Shown: positions 1-9,597, counted from the first letter of the stretch. The stretch is 64,000 nucleotides of DNA from Prorocentrum cordatum (GCA_963575745.1 CAUYUJ010021073.1:64001-128000); one strand, 5' to 3'. Notes: generated by a model from the sequence alone, not told the origin. A program made the numbers and translations.

Positions 1-3000
1 GGACTGACAGGGTGCGGAGGGTCGTGAACTCATACGAAATTAACTTGATTGCTAACCGACCACCTGTCTGCAGCATGAACATGGCGACGTCAACCTCTGA
101 GCGGAAAGCAGCAACGCCAAGAGATACCGAGAGGTCTTCATCAATGATATCACCGACGGCGCCTGGGGCTCTCTCGCATTTCAAATAAGCCTGGGCAAAT
201 GGCTTGTGCAGGGTCGCGCCCAACAGCGCCAAGACAGATCGTTCTGGATCATCTGCGTGGACCAAATGAAAGAGCGGCAAGTTCTTGATCTCACCAGGCT
301 CGGACGCCATGCCCCCGAACTGGCAGAGAGCGTGGCAGATGGCGAGGTTCGACTGGAACTTCTTCTTCTCGTCAGCTGTCAAATCCATTTTGCAGACGCC
401 AAAGCCGAACGCCTGGCAGCACTGGACGTCATTGTCGACATGCAAAGGCTGCTCAGTAGGCCGCACCTCAGAGCCGAACAGCTGTCTCCACTCCCGGCTC
501 CTCGCCTTGATGCAATTGAAGAACGGCGCGGCCTCCTCCCCCGATAAAGCCTGGTCCTCGGACCCCATGCTCCAAGGAGTTAGTCTCTGCACCATCTCGC
601 GGAGGCGCTGGAGGTCGGGCTCAGCCTCGTTGACCGAGGGCGCCTTCCTCTTGTTGCTCCATTCTGCTTTCTCGGCTGCAGTGAGGCCATTCCACCTCTG
701 CCTGAGCCCCCGCACTGCCTGGTGGCCTTCAGACCTCGCATTGGCAGCAACGAAAGCATTCCATCCGCTCAGGTACTTGTCGCCCTCCTCCCCGGCACGC
801 GCAGCTTGCGCCGCGGCCCTCGCCCGCTCCATATCCTTGACCAGCTGACTCCAACACTGGTCGTGGGCCCGGCTGTGCCACGCCGTCGCCTCCGACAATA
901 AGTGCCGCGAGGCAATGCTTGCGCCGTCGTAGGCGTGGCCTCTGGCTGAGACCGCGTGGTTTCTGTGGCGGGCGAACCTGTCCTCGTTCTGGATGTTGTT
1001 CGAAGGGGCAGCCTTGAGGATCTCGCGGATCATGGCCTTGATCTCCTCACTGGCCAAGAGCCTCTCCTCTGTGCGAGCGACCCTGCGGACGTGCAAAGCT
1101 ATGCCGCACTCGACGCAACATTCCCTCAGAGCGAAAAGCTGCCGAGCGACTTCCATCTTCCTTGCTTCGGGCGCAGCTTCATCGACGATGACGCCGAGCC
1201 GCCACGGCCAGACATCGAACGGCCTCACGGCCCGCTGCCACAGGTTGCATACCAGAATGGTGTTCGTGGTGCCAGCCTCGTAAAGAGATTTGGGCCCCCA
1301 ACCGCCAGCGCCTGCGACTGGTCGCCAGCACGAGGCGCCCATATCAGCCATGTCGTTGAAATACCGCCCCAGGCACCGCACCGCTGGAGACTTCGATGGG
1401 CAACAGAACGCGAAAGCACTGTGCCGACCTTCACTGCTGAACTTCGCCTCCGAAAAAAACACGCCGAACAAATCAATCATGTTCCGCAGCGCCGTCGTCA
1501 AGACAGCGAGCGTCCTCTGCATGGTCTCGGTGCGCACCCACAGCAATACCCTCCTGGATCGGGGGCGCAAGATGGGCGATGATGCGATCGTCGTCTTCAT
1601 CATCTTCATCGCCGTCATCGTCGTCGCCGACGGCGGCGTCGATGAGGGCGGGGCGCAGGGCGGGGCTGGAGTTGGAAAAGTGCGGGGGGAGATGCGGCGC
1701 AGGGCGGGGCAAGAGGGGCCGCGCATCTCCCCCCTCCCCCCTTTCCTCCTCCAGCCCCCCGGGGGGCGGCAAAGGGGGGGGGGGTGGGGGGGCAACTTTG
1801 AGCTGGGGGTCCTGAAGCGTGCCCGGAAGCGCTTATGCCAGGTGTCCTCCTCGCCCAAGCCCACCTCGCCCGCGTCGTTGAACACGGCCGCCTCGCTCAA
1901 GTCGCACTTCACCTGCGCCACCTCGTGGAGGGCCGGGTCCGTGAAGGGAAACGCCATCAACACCATCCAATAGCAGAGAGGCGGATACACTTTCGCCCAT
2001 CGGTTGCAAGCGGGCACATCGGGGGGCACGCCAAACAAGACAAGCTTGAAATCTGCTTTCACTTTTTCCACTGCTTCAGCCTCAGACGAGCAACAGCCGC
2101 AAGTGCAATAATGACGCAACTTGGTGATCTTCCCATTCTCGACGAGGGAGGCGCTCAAGGATGTTGACAAGCGAGCGGCAGCTTGCCTGCGGGAGCGAAC
2201 GTGCGGCCCAGCGTCCTCGTCCAGGGCAGTGCTCCGCGTTTGCTCAAGGAAAGCGAACAACGAAACCAGGTAGCGATGGGTCTCCTCAACTCCATCGGGC
2301 TCCTCGAAAACGATCTCCATCTTCTCGATTTGAAGCTCCGCCCGGACCACGAAGGCGGGGAAAACTTTGCTCTGGCGCATCAGCACGCACGCGCAGAACA
2401 GCGGGACGAGCACGCCGTGAACCTTCATGGCGAAGAACACGCACAAGGCGGCCATGTGCATGAGGCACGGGGCCCACACAGATACGCAACCGTCCAAGCC
2501 AGCGGTAAGAGCAGTGCGCCCTTTGAATACTTTCCCCAACTTGATGCACGATTTTGCAGAATCACTCCCAATAACTATAGCCATGCACTTGCACCGACGC
2601 TTGATATCGGCGAGAGTGTCAGGCAATCGACTCATGATGGCGTTCCAGAAACACTCGGTCTTGGTGTTGGACAGCACCGCCGGAGGAAGCATCAACTGAT
2701 GGCGCACTCCAGGGCCGCCCATCCTCTCGAAGCTGCGCACCTCGCCGTGAAGCATGAAGAGAGAACGTACGGACTGACCAGAACCCCGCATGCTCACGAC
2801 CGTCTCGGTCTCGTCGAACGTGATCTTGATGATGCACAACTGTGCGAAAGGGAGGCTCCTCATGCGCTCCTGTTGCAACCTCCACACTGCAAGAGCTCCA
2901 GCGTCCATGGTATTCTGGATATGGGTGTGGCCACCCTCGAACACGTCGCTGACAGAATGACCTGACATCGCAAGATAAGTGACTCGCCGACTGCCGCGCT

Positions 3001-3196
3001 GCCCGCCCCTGCGGACCACGTGGCCGAAACAGCATCTGAGCGACGCAGTGGGCAACCAACACTTGTGCTGGCCCCGCTTTTTCACTTTCGGTTGCTTCCT
3101 GGCCCGCAGGTCCGCCGCCTCTCCCAGACGAGAGGCCGAGGGGGTGTCGACCGAGACGCGGCCCCCTGTGGCGCTGGCTTCGGTGGAGGCCCTCAT
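1..3196 (-). CDS. Partial large protein, transposase-like (RNase H fold) with HMG-box-like segment
   Basis: One reading frame stays open from an ATG at 3196 (context GCCACCATGA, an in-frame TGA 100 bases upstream at 3298-3296) to the window edge: 1065 codons with no stop, so the C-terminus is missing. Visible parts: a basic N-terminus; an acidic strand TFDETET near residue 127; GSDSAK near residue 210; then CLMH at 244-247 in a hydrophobic helix; a Cys cluster HYCTCGCC near 361-370; a Pro/Arg low-complexity stretch (about 466-510) over a G-run; and an HMG-box-like segment at about 807-851 (aromatic start, RQRW and AAEKAEW core). A first Asp after a beta strand, a second Asp, then C-x2-H is the order seen in hAT/MULE-like DDE transposases. 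That assignment is inference, because the third acidic residue was not located. The frame crosses a G-run without breaking, which argues for real coding sequence. It could be a host gene or a domesticated transposase; no neighbour helps to decide. Confidence 0.6.
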   Translation of the reverse strand, partial: MRASTEASATGGRVSVDTPSASRLGEAADLRARKQPKVKKRGQHKCWLPTASLRCCFGHVVRRGGQRGSRRVTYLAMSGHSVSDVFEGGHTHIQNTMDAGALAVWRLQQERMRSLPFAQLCIIKITFDETETVVSMRGSGQSVRSLFMLHGEVRSFERMGGPGVRHQLMLPPAVLSNTKTECFWNAIMSRLPDTLADIKRRCKCMAIVIGSDSAKSCIKLGKVFKGRTALTAGLDGCVSVWAPCLMHMAALCVFFAMKVHGVLVPLFCACVLMRQSKVFPAFVVRAELQIEKMEIVFEEPDGVEETHRYLVSLFAFLEQTRSTALDEDAGPHVRSRRQAAARLSTSLSASLVENGKITKLRHYCTCGCCSSEAEAVEKVKADFKLVLFGVPPDVPACNRWAKVYPPLCYWMVLMAFPFTDPALHEVAQVKCDLSEAAVFNDAGEVGLGEEDTWHKRFRARFRTPSSKLPPHPPPLCRPPGGWRRKGGRGEMRGPSCPALRRISPRTFPTPAPPCAPPSSTPPSATTMTAMKMMKTTIASSPILRPRSRRVLLWVRTETMQRTLAVLTTALRNMIDLFGVFFSEAKFSSEGRHSAFAFCCPSKSPAVRCLGRYFNDMADMGASCWRPVAGAGGWGPKSLYEAGTTNTILVCNLWQRAVRPFDVWPWRLGVIVDEAAPEARKMEVARQLFALRECCVECGIALHVRRVARTEERLLASEEIKAMIREILKAAPSNNIQNEDRFARHRNHAVSARGHAYDGASIASRHLLSEATAWHSRAHDQCWSQLVKDMERARAAAQAARAGEEGDKYLSGWNAFVAANARSEGHQAVRGLRQRWNGLTAAEKAEWSNKRKAPSVNEAEPDLQRLREMVQRLTPWSMGSEDQALSGEEAAPFFNCIKARSREWRQLFGSEVRPTEQPLHVDNDVQCCQAFGFGVCKMDLTADEKKKFQSNLAICHALCQFGGMASEPGEIKNLPLFHLVHADDPERSVLALLGATLHKPFAQAYLKCERAPGAVGDIIDEDLSVSLGVAAFRSEVDVAMFMLQTGGRLAIKLISYEFTTLRTLSV

Positions 3197-3199
3197 GGT

Positions 3200-3548
3200 G
3201 GCAGGAAACGCGCGTGGCCCGGCGCGCGGGCACAGCCGCCAGGGCCTTCGGCGGCCAGGGCAGGGCGGCGGGGTCGGCACAGCCGCGAGAATCGATCACA
3301 TCTTTTTTTCGAACGGCAAGATTTCTATTGACCCGATCAATCTGCTTTAGCGTGTGCTCGGCCACGACGGGACCTGATGCCAACTCCTTGATCTTCTTGG
3401 CATCACGCATCCGCTGAGCGAGGCCCCTGGAGCGGCGCCCGCACAGCGGCGCCCGTGCAGCAGCGCCATGCCCAGGCGCCGCGGCGCCCCGCCCTGGCGC
3501 GAGGGCCGCGTTGACCAACCCAACAAGATCGTCGAGGTCAACGTCCAT
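3200..3548 (-). pseudogene. Upstream reading frame, possible earlier exon of the 1-3196 gene
   Basis: An ATG at 3548 opens a frame that begins MDVDLDDLVGLVNAAL and continues with charged, gene-like sequence (QRMRDAKKIKEL, then HTLKQIDRVNRNL) up to about 3230. It lies just upstream of the long minus-strand frame but in a different phase: its codons start at positions of residue 2 mod 3, against 1 mod 3 for the long frame. An intron, a frameshift or an independent short gene could explain this. No clear GT-AG pair was identified, and dinoflagellate introns can use non-canonical donors. Its overlap with the long frame below 3200 is a shadow. Confidence 0.35.
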
Positions 3549-3605
3549 GAGTTCACGAATCGATGGGCTGCAGGGCCATGGGCCAAAACTGCTTGCACGG
3601 ACTCC

Positions 3606-3763
3606 ATGTGTTGTTGTTTGTTGTTTGTTGTTTGTTGTTTGTTGCTTGTTGTTTGTTGCTTGTTGTTTGTTGATTGTTGTTTGTTGTTTGTTGTTTGTTG
3701 TTGTTTGTTGTTTGTTGTTTGTTGTTTGTTGTTGTTTGTTGTTTGTTGTTTGTTGTTTGTGGT
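3606..3763. repeat. 7-bp minisatellite, unit TGTTGTT
   Basis: About 22 units of TGTTGTT with occasional C or A substitutions and a few 3-base slips. All frames through it are open and give Leu/Val/Cys-rich or Asn/Gln/Thr-rich shadows. Confidence 0.9.
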
Positions 3764-3765
3764 GA

Positions 3766-4035
3766 TATGGTATCCTCTGCGCCTGGACTAACTAAGAGGG
3801 GCATGGGGCATGGGGTGGGAGGGTGCACTGCAGCATGTTGGATGCATCTAAATTTCACTCTGCCCCCCTGCCGCTGGACTTATGAGAGGGGGGCATGGAG
3901 CGGAAGGGCGCATTGCAGCATCGCTGACGCATTCCAGGTTTAGCACGGCATCCTCTGGCCCTGGACTTACGCGGGGAGGTGCGGGGCAGACGGGAATATT
4001 CCACCTTCGTTGACACATCCAAGGTTCACTCTGGT
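3766..4035. repeat. Three degenerate ~89-bp tandem units
   Basis: The landmark CTGGACT recurs at 3783, 3874 and 3961. Each is followed by a G-rich stretch, a GCA/TTGACGCAT-like segment and a TTCACTCTG-like segment. Spacing is 87-91 bp. Not recognised. Confidence 0.6.
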
Positions 4036-4620
4036 CGGCCTCCTCCCTCCCCCCATCCCCCCTCCCCCCTCATCCTGCCCCTCCCCCTCCCTACGCGTCC
4101 CTTCAGCACCCCTCTCCCCCACGCCGAGGTGAGGGAGCACTGCGAGCCCCGCGAACGGGCCCGCCGCGAGGGCCGCGCGGGCCCCGGGTCTGGAAGGGAT
4201 GAGATGGAGGAGGAGAACGCAAGGAACGGGGTAGAAGACCTGACGCTCCGAGGTCGGAAAAAAGGAGGGGGAAATGGAAGAGGCAGAGAAAGGGGGGTTG
4301 GGGAGAGGCGGGAGAAGGGGGGAGAGAGTGAGGAAAGGGGGGACGGGGGAAGAGGGGGAGAGGAGGGAGGAGGGGGAATAAGCCCCGACGGGAAGAGGGG
4401 GAGGAAGGGGAAACCCCACGGGGGCGGGAGGATGGTGACCGCCCACGGAAACGAGAGGAGGGGGAGGAGGGAGGAGGGCAACAGTCCCCCGCCCCAGCGC
4501 CTGCTCGCCGCCACATTGGGCGACGCGAGCGCTCGCCGCCGCGGCGCGGGCGTCGCGACGGAAAATTCGACGAGGAAATGGTTGCGAAAGGGGAAGAGAG
4601 CAGGAGGACGACGATGACGA
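4036..4620. other. Strand-asymmetric C-rich then purine-rich block
   Basis: Positions 4036-4125 are almost pure pyrimidine on the plus strand. Positions 4200-4490 are almost pure purine (GGGGA/GGAG words). Several overlapping frames are open on both strands, but all have Pro/Ser/Arg/Gly low-complexity content. I see no gene. The mirror-like polypurine content could form triplex or G-rich structures. Confidence 0.5.
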
Positions 4621-4948
4621 TGATGACAACGGTGACATCTGGGCGCGCGCGCGGCCTACCTGCTCGCGCCCGGGGCGGCCCAATCCCCCTCGCAGCAAGG
4701 CTCCTCGAGGATCGATCGAGGTTCGAGGTTTCTTGGTCTTCGGGGGCCCTCCGCGTCGCCGCGGCTCTCCGCCGGCTCGACGCTCGGGCGCGCCCGGACC
4801 CCAGGAAGGGTCTTCCGGGGATCAGCTCTGAGCGCCAGCCCTCCTCAACCTCCCCCCCTCCTCCGCCTTCTCCTCCTCATAATGCACAATGCACAATGCC
4901 CAATTCCGCAAGACCCTCGACTATAATACTATACTACGAATACTTTAC

Positions 4949-5310
4949 GTGTGCATGTGTGAATGTGTGAACGGGTGCTTGGGTGAATAGGTGAATGGGT
5001 GAATGGTTGGATAAGTGAATTGTGAATGGGTGAACGGGTGAATACGTGAATGGTGAATGGGTGAATGGGTGAGTGGGTACATAGGTGAATGGGTGAATTC
5101 GTGAACAGGTGAATGGGTGAATGGGCGAATGGGGGTGAATAGATGAATCGGTGAATGCACGAATGGGTGAATGGGTAAATGGGCGAATGAGTGAATGGGT
5201 GGATCGGTGCACAGGTGAATGTGTGAATAGATGAATGTGTTCGTGAACGGGGTGCGTGAATGTGTGCATGCCATGAATGGCGTGCATAGGTGACGCGTGA
5301 ATGGCTAAAT
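4949..5310. repeat. 8-bp minisatellite, unit GTGAATGG
   Basis: About 40 units of GTGAATGG (GGGTGAAT in another register) with scattered substitutions, starting after a CATGTGTGAATGTGTG lead-in. Because 8 is not a multiple of 3, the translated shadow on the minus strand cycles through all frames as a TH-x-F-I-H-like 8-residue pattern. Confidence 0.92.
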
Positions 5311-5719
5311 CTTCATAAGCTTCTGTGGACGAATAGGAAACGTTTCGCCCGAACGGCTCTTCGCGAATGACTTCCTCGCCATGTAAAGAAGTAGGTTGTG
5401 GAAGTATGTCTTGAATCTAGCTAATATATCGTCGACAAGGCTCCCGGGCGAATACGTGCAATGCCCGCCCCTGGGCTATTCGCCTTTATCGTCGCCGCCG
5501 ACCACTACGCGACGCCCGAGGCCAGCTCAACCCGGCGACCTCTGGGAGCTAGGGCGACCTCCCTTCCCACCCCGCAGCCCTGGGTGACAACGGCACGCTG
5601 GCGCTCCCACCCCCCCGCAGGGCTCCCTCACCGCTGCTGGAGGCAATTGGCGACCCAGGCGCTCCGGATGACGCGGTCGCCTTGCGGGGGAGCCGCCGCG
5701 CCGCCAGGGCCCTCCTTCC

Positions 5720-5850
5720 TCCTCCACTTCTCCTTCTGTTCCTGCTCCTGCTCCTGCTCCTGCACCTGCTCCTCCTCCTCCTCCTCCTCTTCCTCCTCCT
5801 GCCCCTCCTGCTCATCCTCCTCCTCCTGCATCCTTTTTGCCTTCTAAGTA
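5720..5850. repeat. TCC/CTCCTG microsatellite
   Basis: Pyrimidine tract mixing CTCCTG hexamers and CTC triplets. It lies just upstream of the ~85-bp array, in the same order (Py tract, then GGGCGTTTCGCCC, then array) as part of the 46.9-kb copy. Confidence 0.8.
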
Positions 5851-5899
5851 ATGTATCCCTGTCGCACCCCGAAGCCAATGTTTATAGGACGGGCCGGGC

Positions 5900-6540
5900 G
5901 TTTCGCCCGAGACTTCCTCACCACTTATGACTCTGAAGCCTAGAAATTGGCAACAGCTCCACAGATGGAGGGCGGGTCGTTTTCAAAATGTGGCTCTCGC
6001 CGCAGCGCGGCGCACATCCGGTTTTAAATTTACAGGAGCGTCACGGATTGAGGGCGGGCCGTTTTCAAAATGTGGCGCTCGCCTTAGCGTGACGCGCATT
6101 TGATTTTAACTTTGGCAAGAGTTTCACGGATTGAGGGCGGATCGTTTTAAAAATATGGGTTTCGCCTTAACGCGGCGCACGGTCGTTTTGAACAGGTGCA
6201 AGAGCTTCACGGATCGAGGGCGGGCAGTTTTCAAAGTGTGGCTCTCGCCTTATCGTTGCGCGCATTTGATTTTAACCTCTGCAAGAGCTTCACGGATTGA
6301 GGGCGGGTCGTTTTAAAAATACGGGTTTCGCCTTAGCGCGGCGCACGGTCGTTTTGAACAGATGCAAGAGCTTCACGGATTGAGGGAAAGTGTTTTTACT
6401 GTGGTTTTCGCTTTAGCGCGTCGCACCTTTGTTCTTAAAATGTGCTAGATTTTCACGGATTGAGGGCGGCTCCTTTTCAAAATGTGGCTCTCGCTTTAGC
6501 GACGGGCACATTCATTCACATAATGCTTAAGAGTTCCGCG
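5900..6540. repeat. ~85-bp tandem array, copy 1 (about seven units)
   Basis: Units are marked by TTCACGGATTGAGGGCGG and a following TGGCTCTCGCCTTAGCG segment. Starts lie near 5955, 6034, 6122, 6208, 6289, 6371 and 6451, so spacing is 79-88 bp. A GGGCGTTTCGCCCGAGACTT lead-in precedes it. The same array with the same lead-in is at 46910-47560. Short frames inside it are shadows. Confidence 0.9.
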
Positions 6541-6925
6541 GTCTCCCATCATCAACGTACCAAAGTTGGGTGTTGGAAAGATTCAAGATTTCGCGGGCGC
6601 AAGAGTTACGTTGATCTTCTGTGATGAAGTCCTAGGAACGGCGTTTTGGCACGATTCAGATTCGGCAAGACGGAACAATCAGGTTGATCCGTGGCGTTTG
6701 AATCCCGAAAACAATGTTTACATGCTTCAGGGTCTTCAAATGGTTGTTTTCCAACAAGGCAGTTCCATCAATGGACATGAACCGCTGTAGGGGCCTACAG
6801 AGAGGGAGCTTTGAGGGAAGGTTTACTCCAACATGGTTGCTGATCCTCTTGGGTTTACACTGGTCCTCCTCCTCCTCCTCCTCCTCCTCCTCCTCCTCCT
6901 CCTCCTCCTCCTCCTCCTCCTCCTC
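6541..6925. repeat. Segment duplicated at 47560-47995, ending in (TCC)n
   Basis: Holds GAAGTCCTAGGAACGGCGTT, TTTTGGCACGATT, a GTGGCGTTTGAA-like stretch, GAGGGAACTTCGAGGGAGG-like sequence, GGGTTTACACTGGTCC and (TCC)19 at 6868-6925. The same ordered motifs follow the second ~85-bp array near 47.6-48.0 kb, so array, flank and microsatellite form one repeated module. Confidence 0.75.
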
Positions 6926-7009
6926 GTCCGCTCGCTCAGTGCAGCTGAAGACGAGCGCTTCGGGTTTCATGCACATGCGATTGTAATTCGCGAGCACGCT
7001 CCATCCTAG

Positions 7010-7810
7010 CAGACGGGCATTGTGCAAGACCTCATTAAGAGGTGCACTGGCTGCTCAACCCGATTTTTGGATAGACGGGTGGTGAGGAAGGACTCGCGTT
7101 TAATACCGGTTCCGAACGCCTCCTTCATCAGCGAGCCTGCCAGGCGCGTGACCCAAGCGTCAGCATGGTGCCGCCTCCGCCCGATCCAGCCGAGCTTTTT
7201 TGTTTCTTCAACGCCTCGTTCGTCGAGAACGGCCACGCTGTCATCGGGGAGCTGACGGAAACGTTCCAGGATAATTCGCCGACACCGTGGTGATTTCTCC
7301 TCCACGTGCACAATACACGCGTGCGCGTTCCGAACCACTACATTCACACAGGGCAATGTTCGGTGTCAGTGACAACTCACATTTTCCTGCACGCTCCATG
7401 CACAGTGAAAACATGGGTGGCCAATTGTTGTCGAGTGCTGCACGTAGACACACAGCTCGGACATGTATACTCGGCGTCTACTTCGGCCATACAGCGGGTC
7501 CGCGCCCACGCTTGCACAGAATTGACCGTACTCTCACCTGTCGCCTTTCTGAGGGCCGCACGGAATCGTTTGGGGTTGTCGCGGACGACAGAAACCCACC
7601 CAGCAACCGCTTTCCGCTCCAACTCTGAGAAAGCACCAGCGCGTTCAGACAACATGTCGAGGGCTTCGGCCACAGCCGTCATCCATGAGCGACGCACGCC
7701 TACTGCGCGGGAAAGGACAACGCAAAGCGCCATTCAAGCAGATTCTGCTGAACAAGCACAGCCTCATGTACAATATCATTATGGCCGGAGCTATGAAATC
7801 CTCATGTGAC
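7010..7810 (-). pseudogene. C-terminal remnant of a non-LTR retroelement protein with C2H2 finger
   Basis: The minus-strand frame 7733-7377 encodes a helical, Trp/Arg-rich segment followed by a C2H2 zinc finger: C-x2-C-x12-H-x4-H in YTCPSC...LATHVFTVHG. A stop follows at once. The continuation RRIILERFRQLPDDSVAVLD is in the next frame (7356-7006). Upstream sequence (7734-7800) also continues only after a frame change. Paired C2H2 fingers after a Trp-containing linker are common at the C-terminus of dinoflagellate EN/RT retroelements. Here the second finger has lost its cysteines. Family assignment is inference; the finger itself is visible. Confidence 0.5.
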
Positions 7811-8403
7811 GAAACAACAGCGTGGGATGAGGCAGGAGGAGGAGGAGGAGGCGGAGGTCCTGGCTGGAATGGAAAACGATGGAATAGATGTGCATTACGG
7901 CAGTGTGTACGCGAGTATATTCACTGGCGTATAGCTGTGGCCAAATTCCAGCCTGTTGCAAGCCCCGTGTGAACAGGATGCCCCGGCACAGCGCAATCCG
8001 CGTCTCAGTTGGCACAGATTCCCGGTGCAAGATGCCGTGGCGAACCTGCTTCAAGGTCGACGTCATGGCCCCGATCTTTACCGGTGACTTCAGGCTGCAT
8101 GGTGACCGTAGAACACGTCAAAGTCCCCACATGTTTGCAATACCACAACCGAAACCCAGAAGGCCATCAACTGGGAGCTCGTGGAGCAGTCCTGCGGCAG
8201 CAAGGCGCTCATCAGCATTGAGAACGCGGTGACAAGCGAGAAGGAACGCAAAGCCCCCCGTCGCGCTGCCAGCCAAAGAAGCGGACGTGGTTTCGACGCA
8301 CCCGACAAATTTGCTTGCAAGAGCCCAGGCCTCCCGCGAAAGATTCGCGAGAGTCCAGGCCTCCTGGAAACGATTCAAAACTGGGCTCCTCGCCCCCGTG
8401 AAA
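7811..8403. other. No recognisable gene
   Basis: A short GGA run at 7829-7857, then unique-looking sequence. Open frames on both strands overlap without a recognisable domain. Confidence 0.4.
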
Positions 8404-8598
8404 CTCGGGAGCGGCCAAGAGGGGGGTGTCCAAGAGGGGGGGTGCAAATCATGACCGGCGGCATGTGCGCGGCCCAGCGGAGGGGGCCAGGGACGTAATG
8501 AAATAAGAAGAGGCGCCATGAGATCTGGGGAAATATCATGGCCCCCGCCATGATATCCACCCCCCCTAGTCATCACCCCCCTCTTTTCCGCCCCCGAG
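8404..8598. mobile_element. 195-bp MITE-like element, copy 1
   Basis: The ends are imperfect terminal inverted repeats of about 26 bp: CTCGGGAGCGGCCAAGAGGG at the left and its near-complement at the right (...CCCCCCTCTTTTCCGCCCCC then GAG). The centre holds a perfect inverted repeat, ATATCATGGC-CCCC-GCCATGATAT (8533-8556). The trinucleotide AAA lies on both sides (8401-8403 and 8599-8601), a possible target duplication. A second copy of 194 bp is at 49640-49833. It has no coding capacity. Confidence 0.75.
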
Positions 8599-8880
8599 AA
8601 ACCCCCCTGGGCGATTCACGAGGGCTGTTCCCGCACGAGGCCCCCCTGGGCGACTCGCACGAGAGCGGAGGAGCAGCCGAGACCCCCCTGGGCGACTCGA
8701 CGGCTCGACTGCTCGCCCGACTGCTCGAGTCTGGCCTCACGCAACACGAGGCGGGCGAGGTCGCCGAGGGCATCGTGGCACATGAGCGGTGGCTCGACAG
8801 CGGGGGGTCCCAGCACTATCTCGCCATGTTGAGTAGACTGCACAGGCAGGCCAAAATCATCGATGCTCCCTGAAGTTTTT
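8599..8880 (+). CDS. Possible short coding remnant, unrecognised
   Basis: The plus-strand frame from 8538 reads out of the MITE into three CCCCCTGGGCGA(C/T)TC repeats and then a helical stretch (ARLLARLLESGL, then HERWLDSGGSQHYLAML), ending at 8873. The second half looks protein-like (Leu/Glu/His, no low complexity). No family is recognised, and the start lies in the mobile element, so the true 5' end is unknown. It may be chance. Confidence 0.2.
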
Positions 8881-9245
8881 GGAGGATCGGGACACTTGCT
8901 TCTTCCTGACCTCCCGACGGCCCAAGACGGCCCAAGAGGCTCCAAAAATCACCCCAAGATCGCCCAGGAGGGGCCCCATGACTGCCCAAGAGGCCCCCAA
9001 GACGGCCCCAAAGGCGCTCCAAGACAGCTCAAGAGGCCTCCGAGACGCCCAAGATGGCCTCCGGGACGGCTCTGAAGCACCCCAAGAGTGCCAGAAGTCG
9101 ATTCGGACAAGTCCCCAACTGAGAGGCCCCCAGGAAGCCCCCGAAGACCGCCCAGAGGCACACGGAGGCCCCCAGGAGGCCTCCACGAGGCCCCCGCGAA
9201 GCTCCCAAGAGGTCCCAAGAATGCCCCAAGAGGCTCTGGAGAAGC
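8881..9245. repeat. CCCAAGAGGC-type dispersed repeat, copy 1
   Basis: Degenerate 10-12-bp units around CCCAAGA(C/G)GGCCC. The lead-in, TTTTGGAGGATCGGGACACTT followed by TTCCTGACCTCCCGACGGCC, resembles the lead-in at 38330. Translated, it gives PRGPQDGPK-like or LGRLGGLLG-like shadows. Other copies: 38130, 43010, 50440, 55380 and, inverted, 61330. Confidence 0.8.
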
Positions 9246-9400
9246 CTTATTGTCCTACTCCTCCTCTTCCTGCCCCTCCCCCTGGTGACTGTTCCTCCTC
9301 TTCCTATCCCTTCCTCCTCTTCCACTTCCTGTTCCTACTCCTCCTCGTCCTTATTGTCCTGCCCCTCCTCCTCTTTCCTGATCCCCCCTGTCATGCTCCC
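9246..9400. repeat. TCC/TTCC pyrimidine tract
   Basis: Irregular CCTCCTCTTCCT words leading into the hairpin repeat. The same order (CCCAAGA family, pyrimidine tract, 39-bp hairpin) recurs at 50440-50900. Confidence 0.7.
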
Positions 9401-9404
9401 CCGG

Positions 9405-9443
9405 GCGTTCCCCCGAGAATTTCCAGAGCGGCTGAAGGAACAC
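9405..9443. repeat. 39-bp hairpin repeat, copy 1 (divergent)
   Basis: GCGTTCCCCCGA...GAAGGAACAC, the same 39-bp length as four copies at 49961, 50064, 50336 and 50827. Homology continues through CGGCCAAGCT and a GGCGGGGGGCGGCGGCGAAT tail that matches the tail at 50930. The stem is weaker here than in the other copies. Confidence 0.6.
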
Positions 9444-9597
9444 ATAGTCTGCTTGCTCGGCCAAGCTGGGGCCCAATATTTAGCCACAGAGGCCCTCCCC
9501 GAAGGCGGGGGGCGGCGGCGAATCGCCGTGGATGCCTTCGATAGAGGCCCCCGCGCTGCACTGTTAGAGATTCTATCCAGGTGAGTTCGCGGAACCC

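Noticed and set aside
4934-5287. Pair of long minus frames with a regular His/Pro/Phe/Thr pattern
   Set aside because: Direct translation of the 8-bp repeat, seen in two phases at once.
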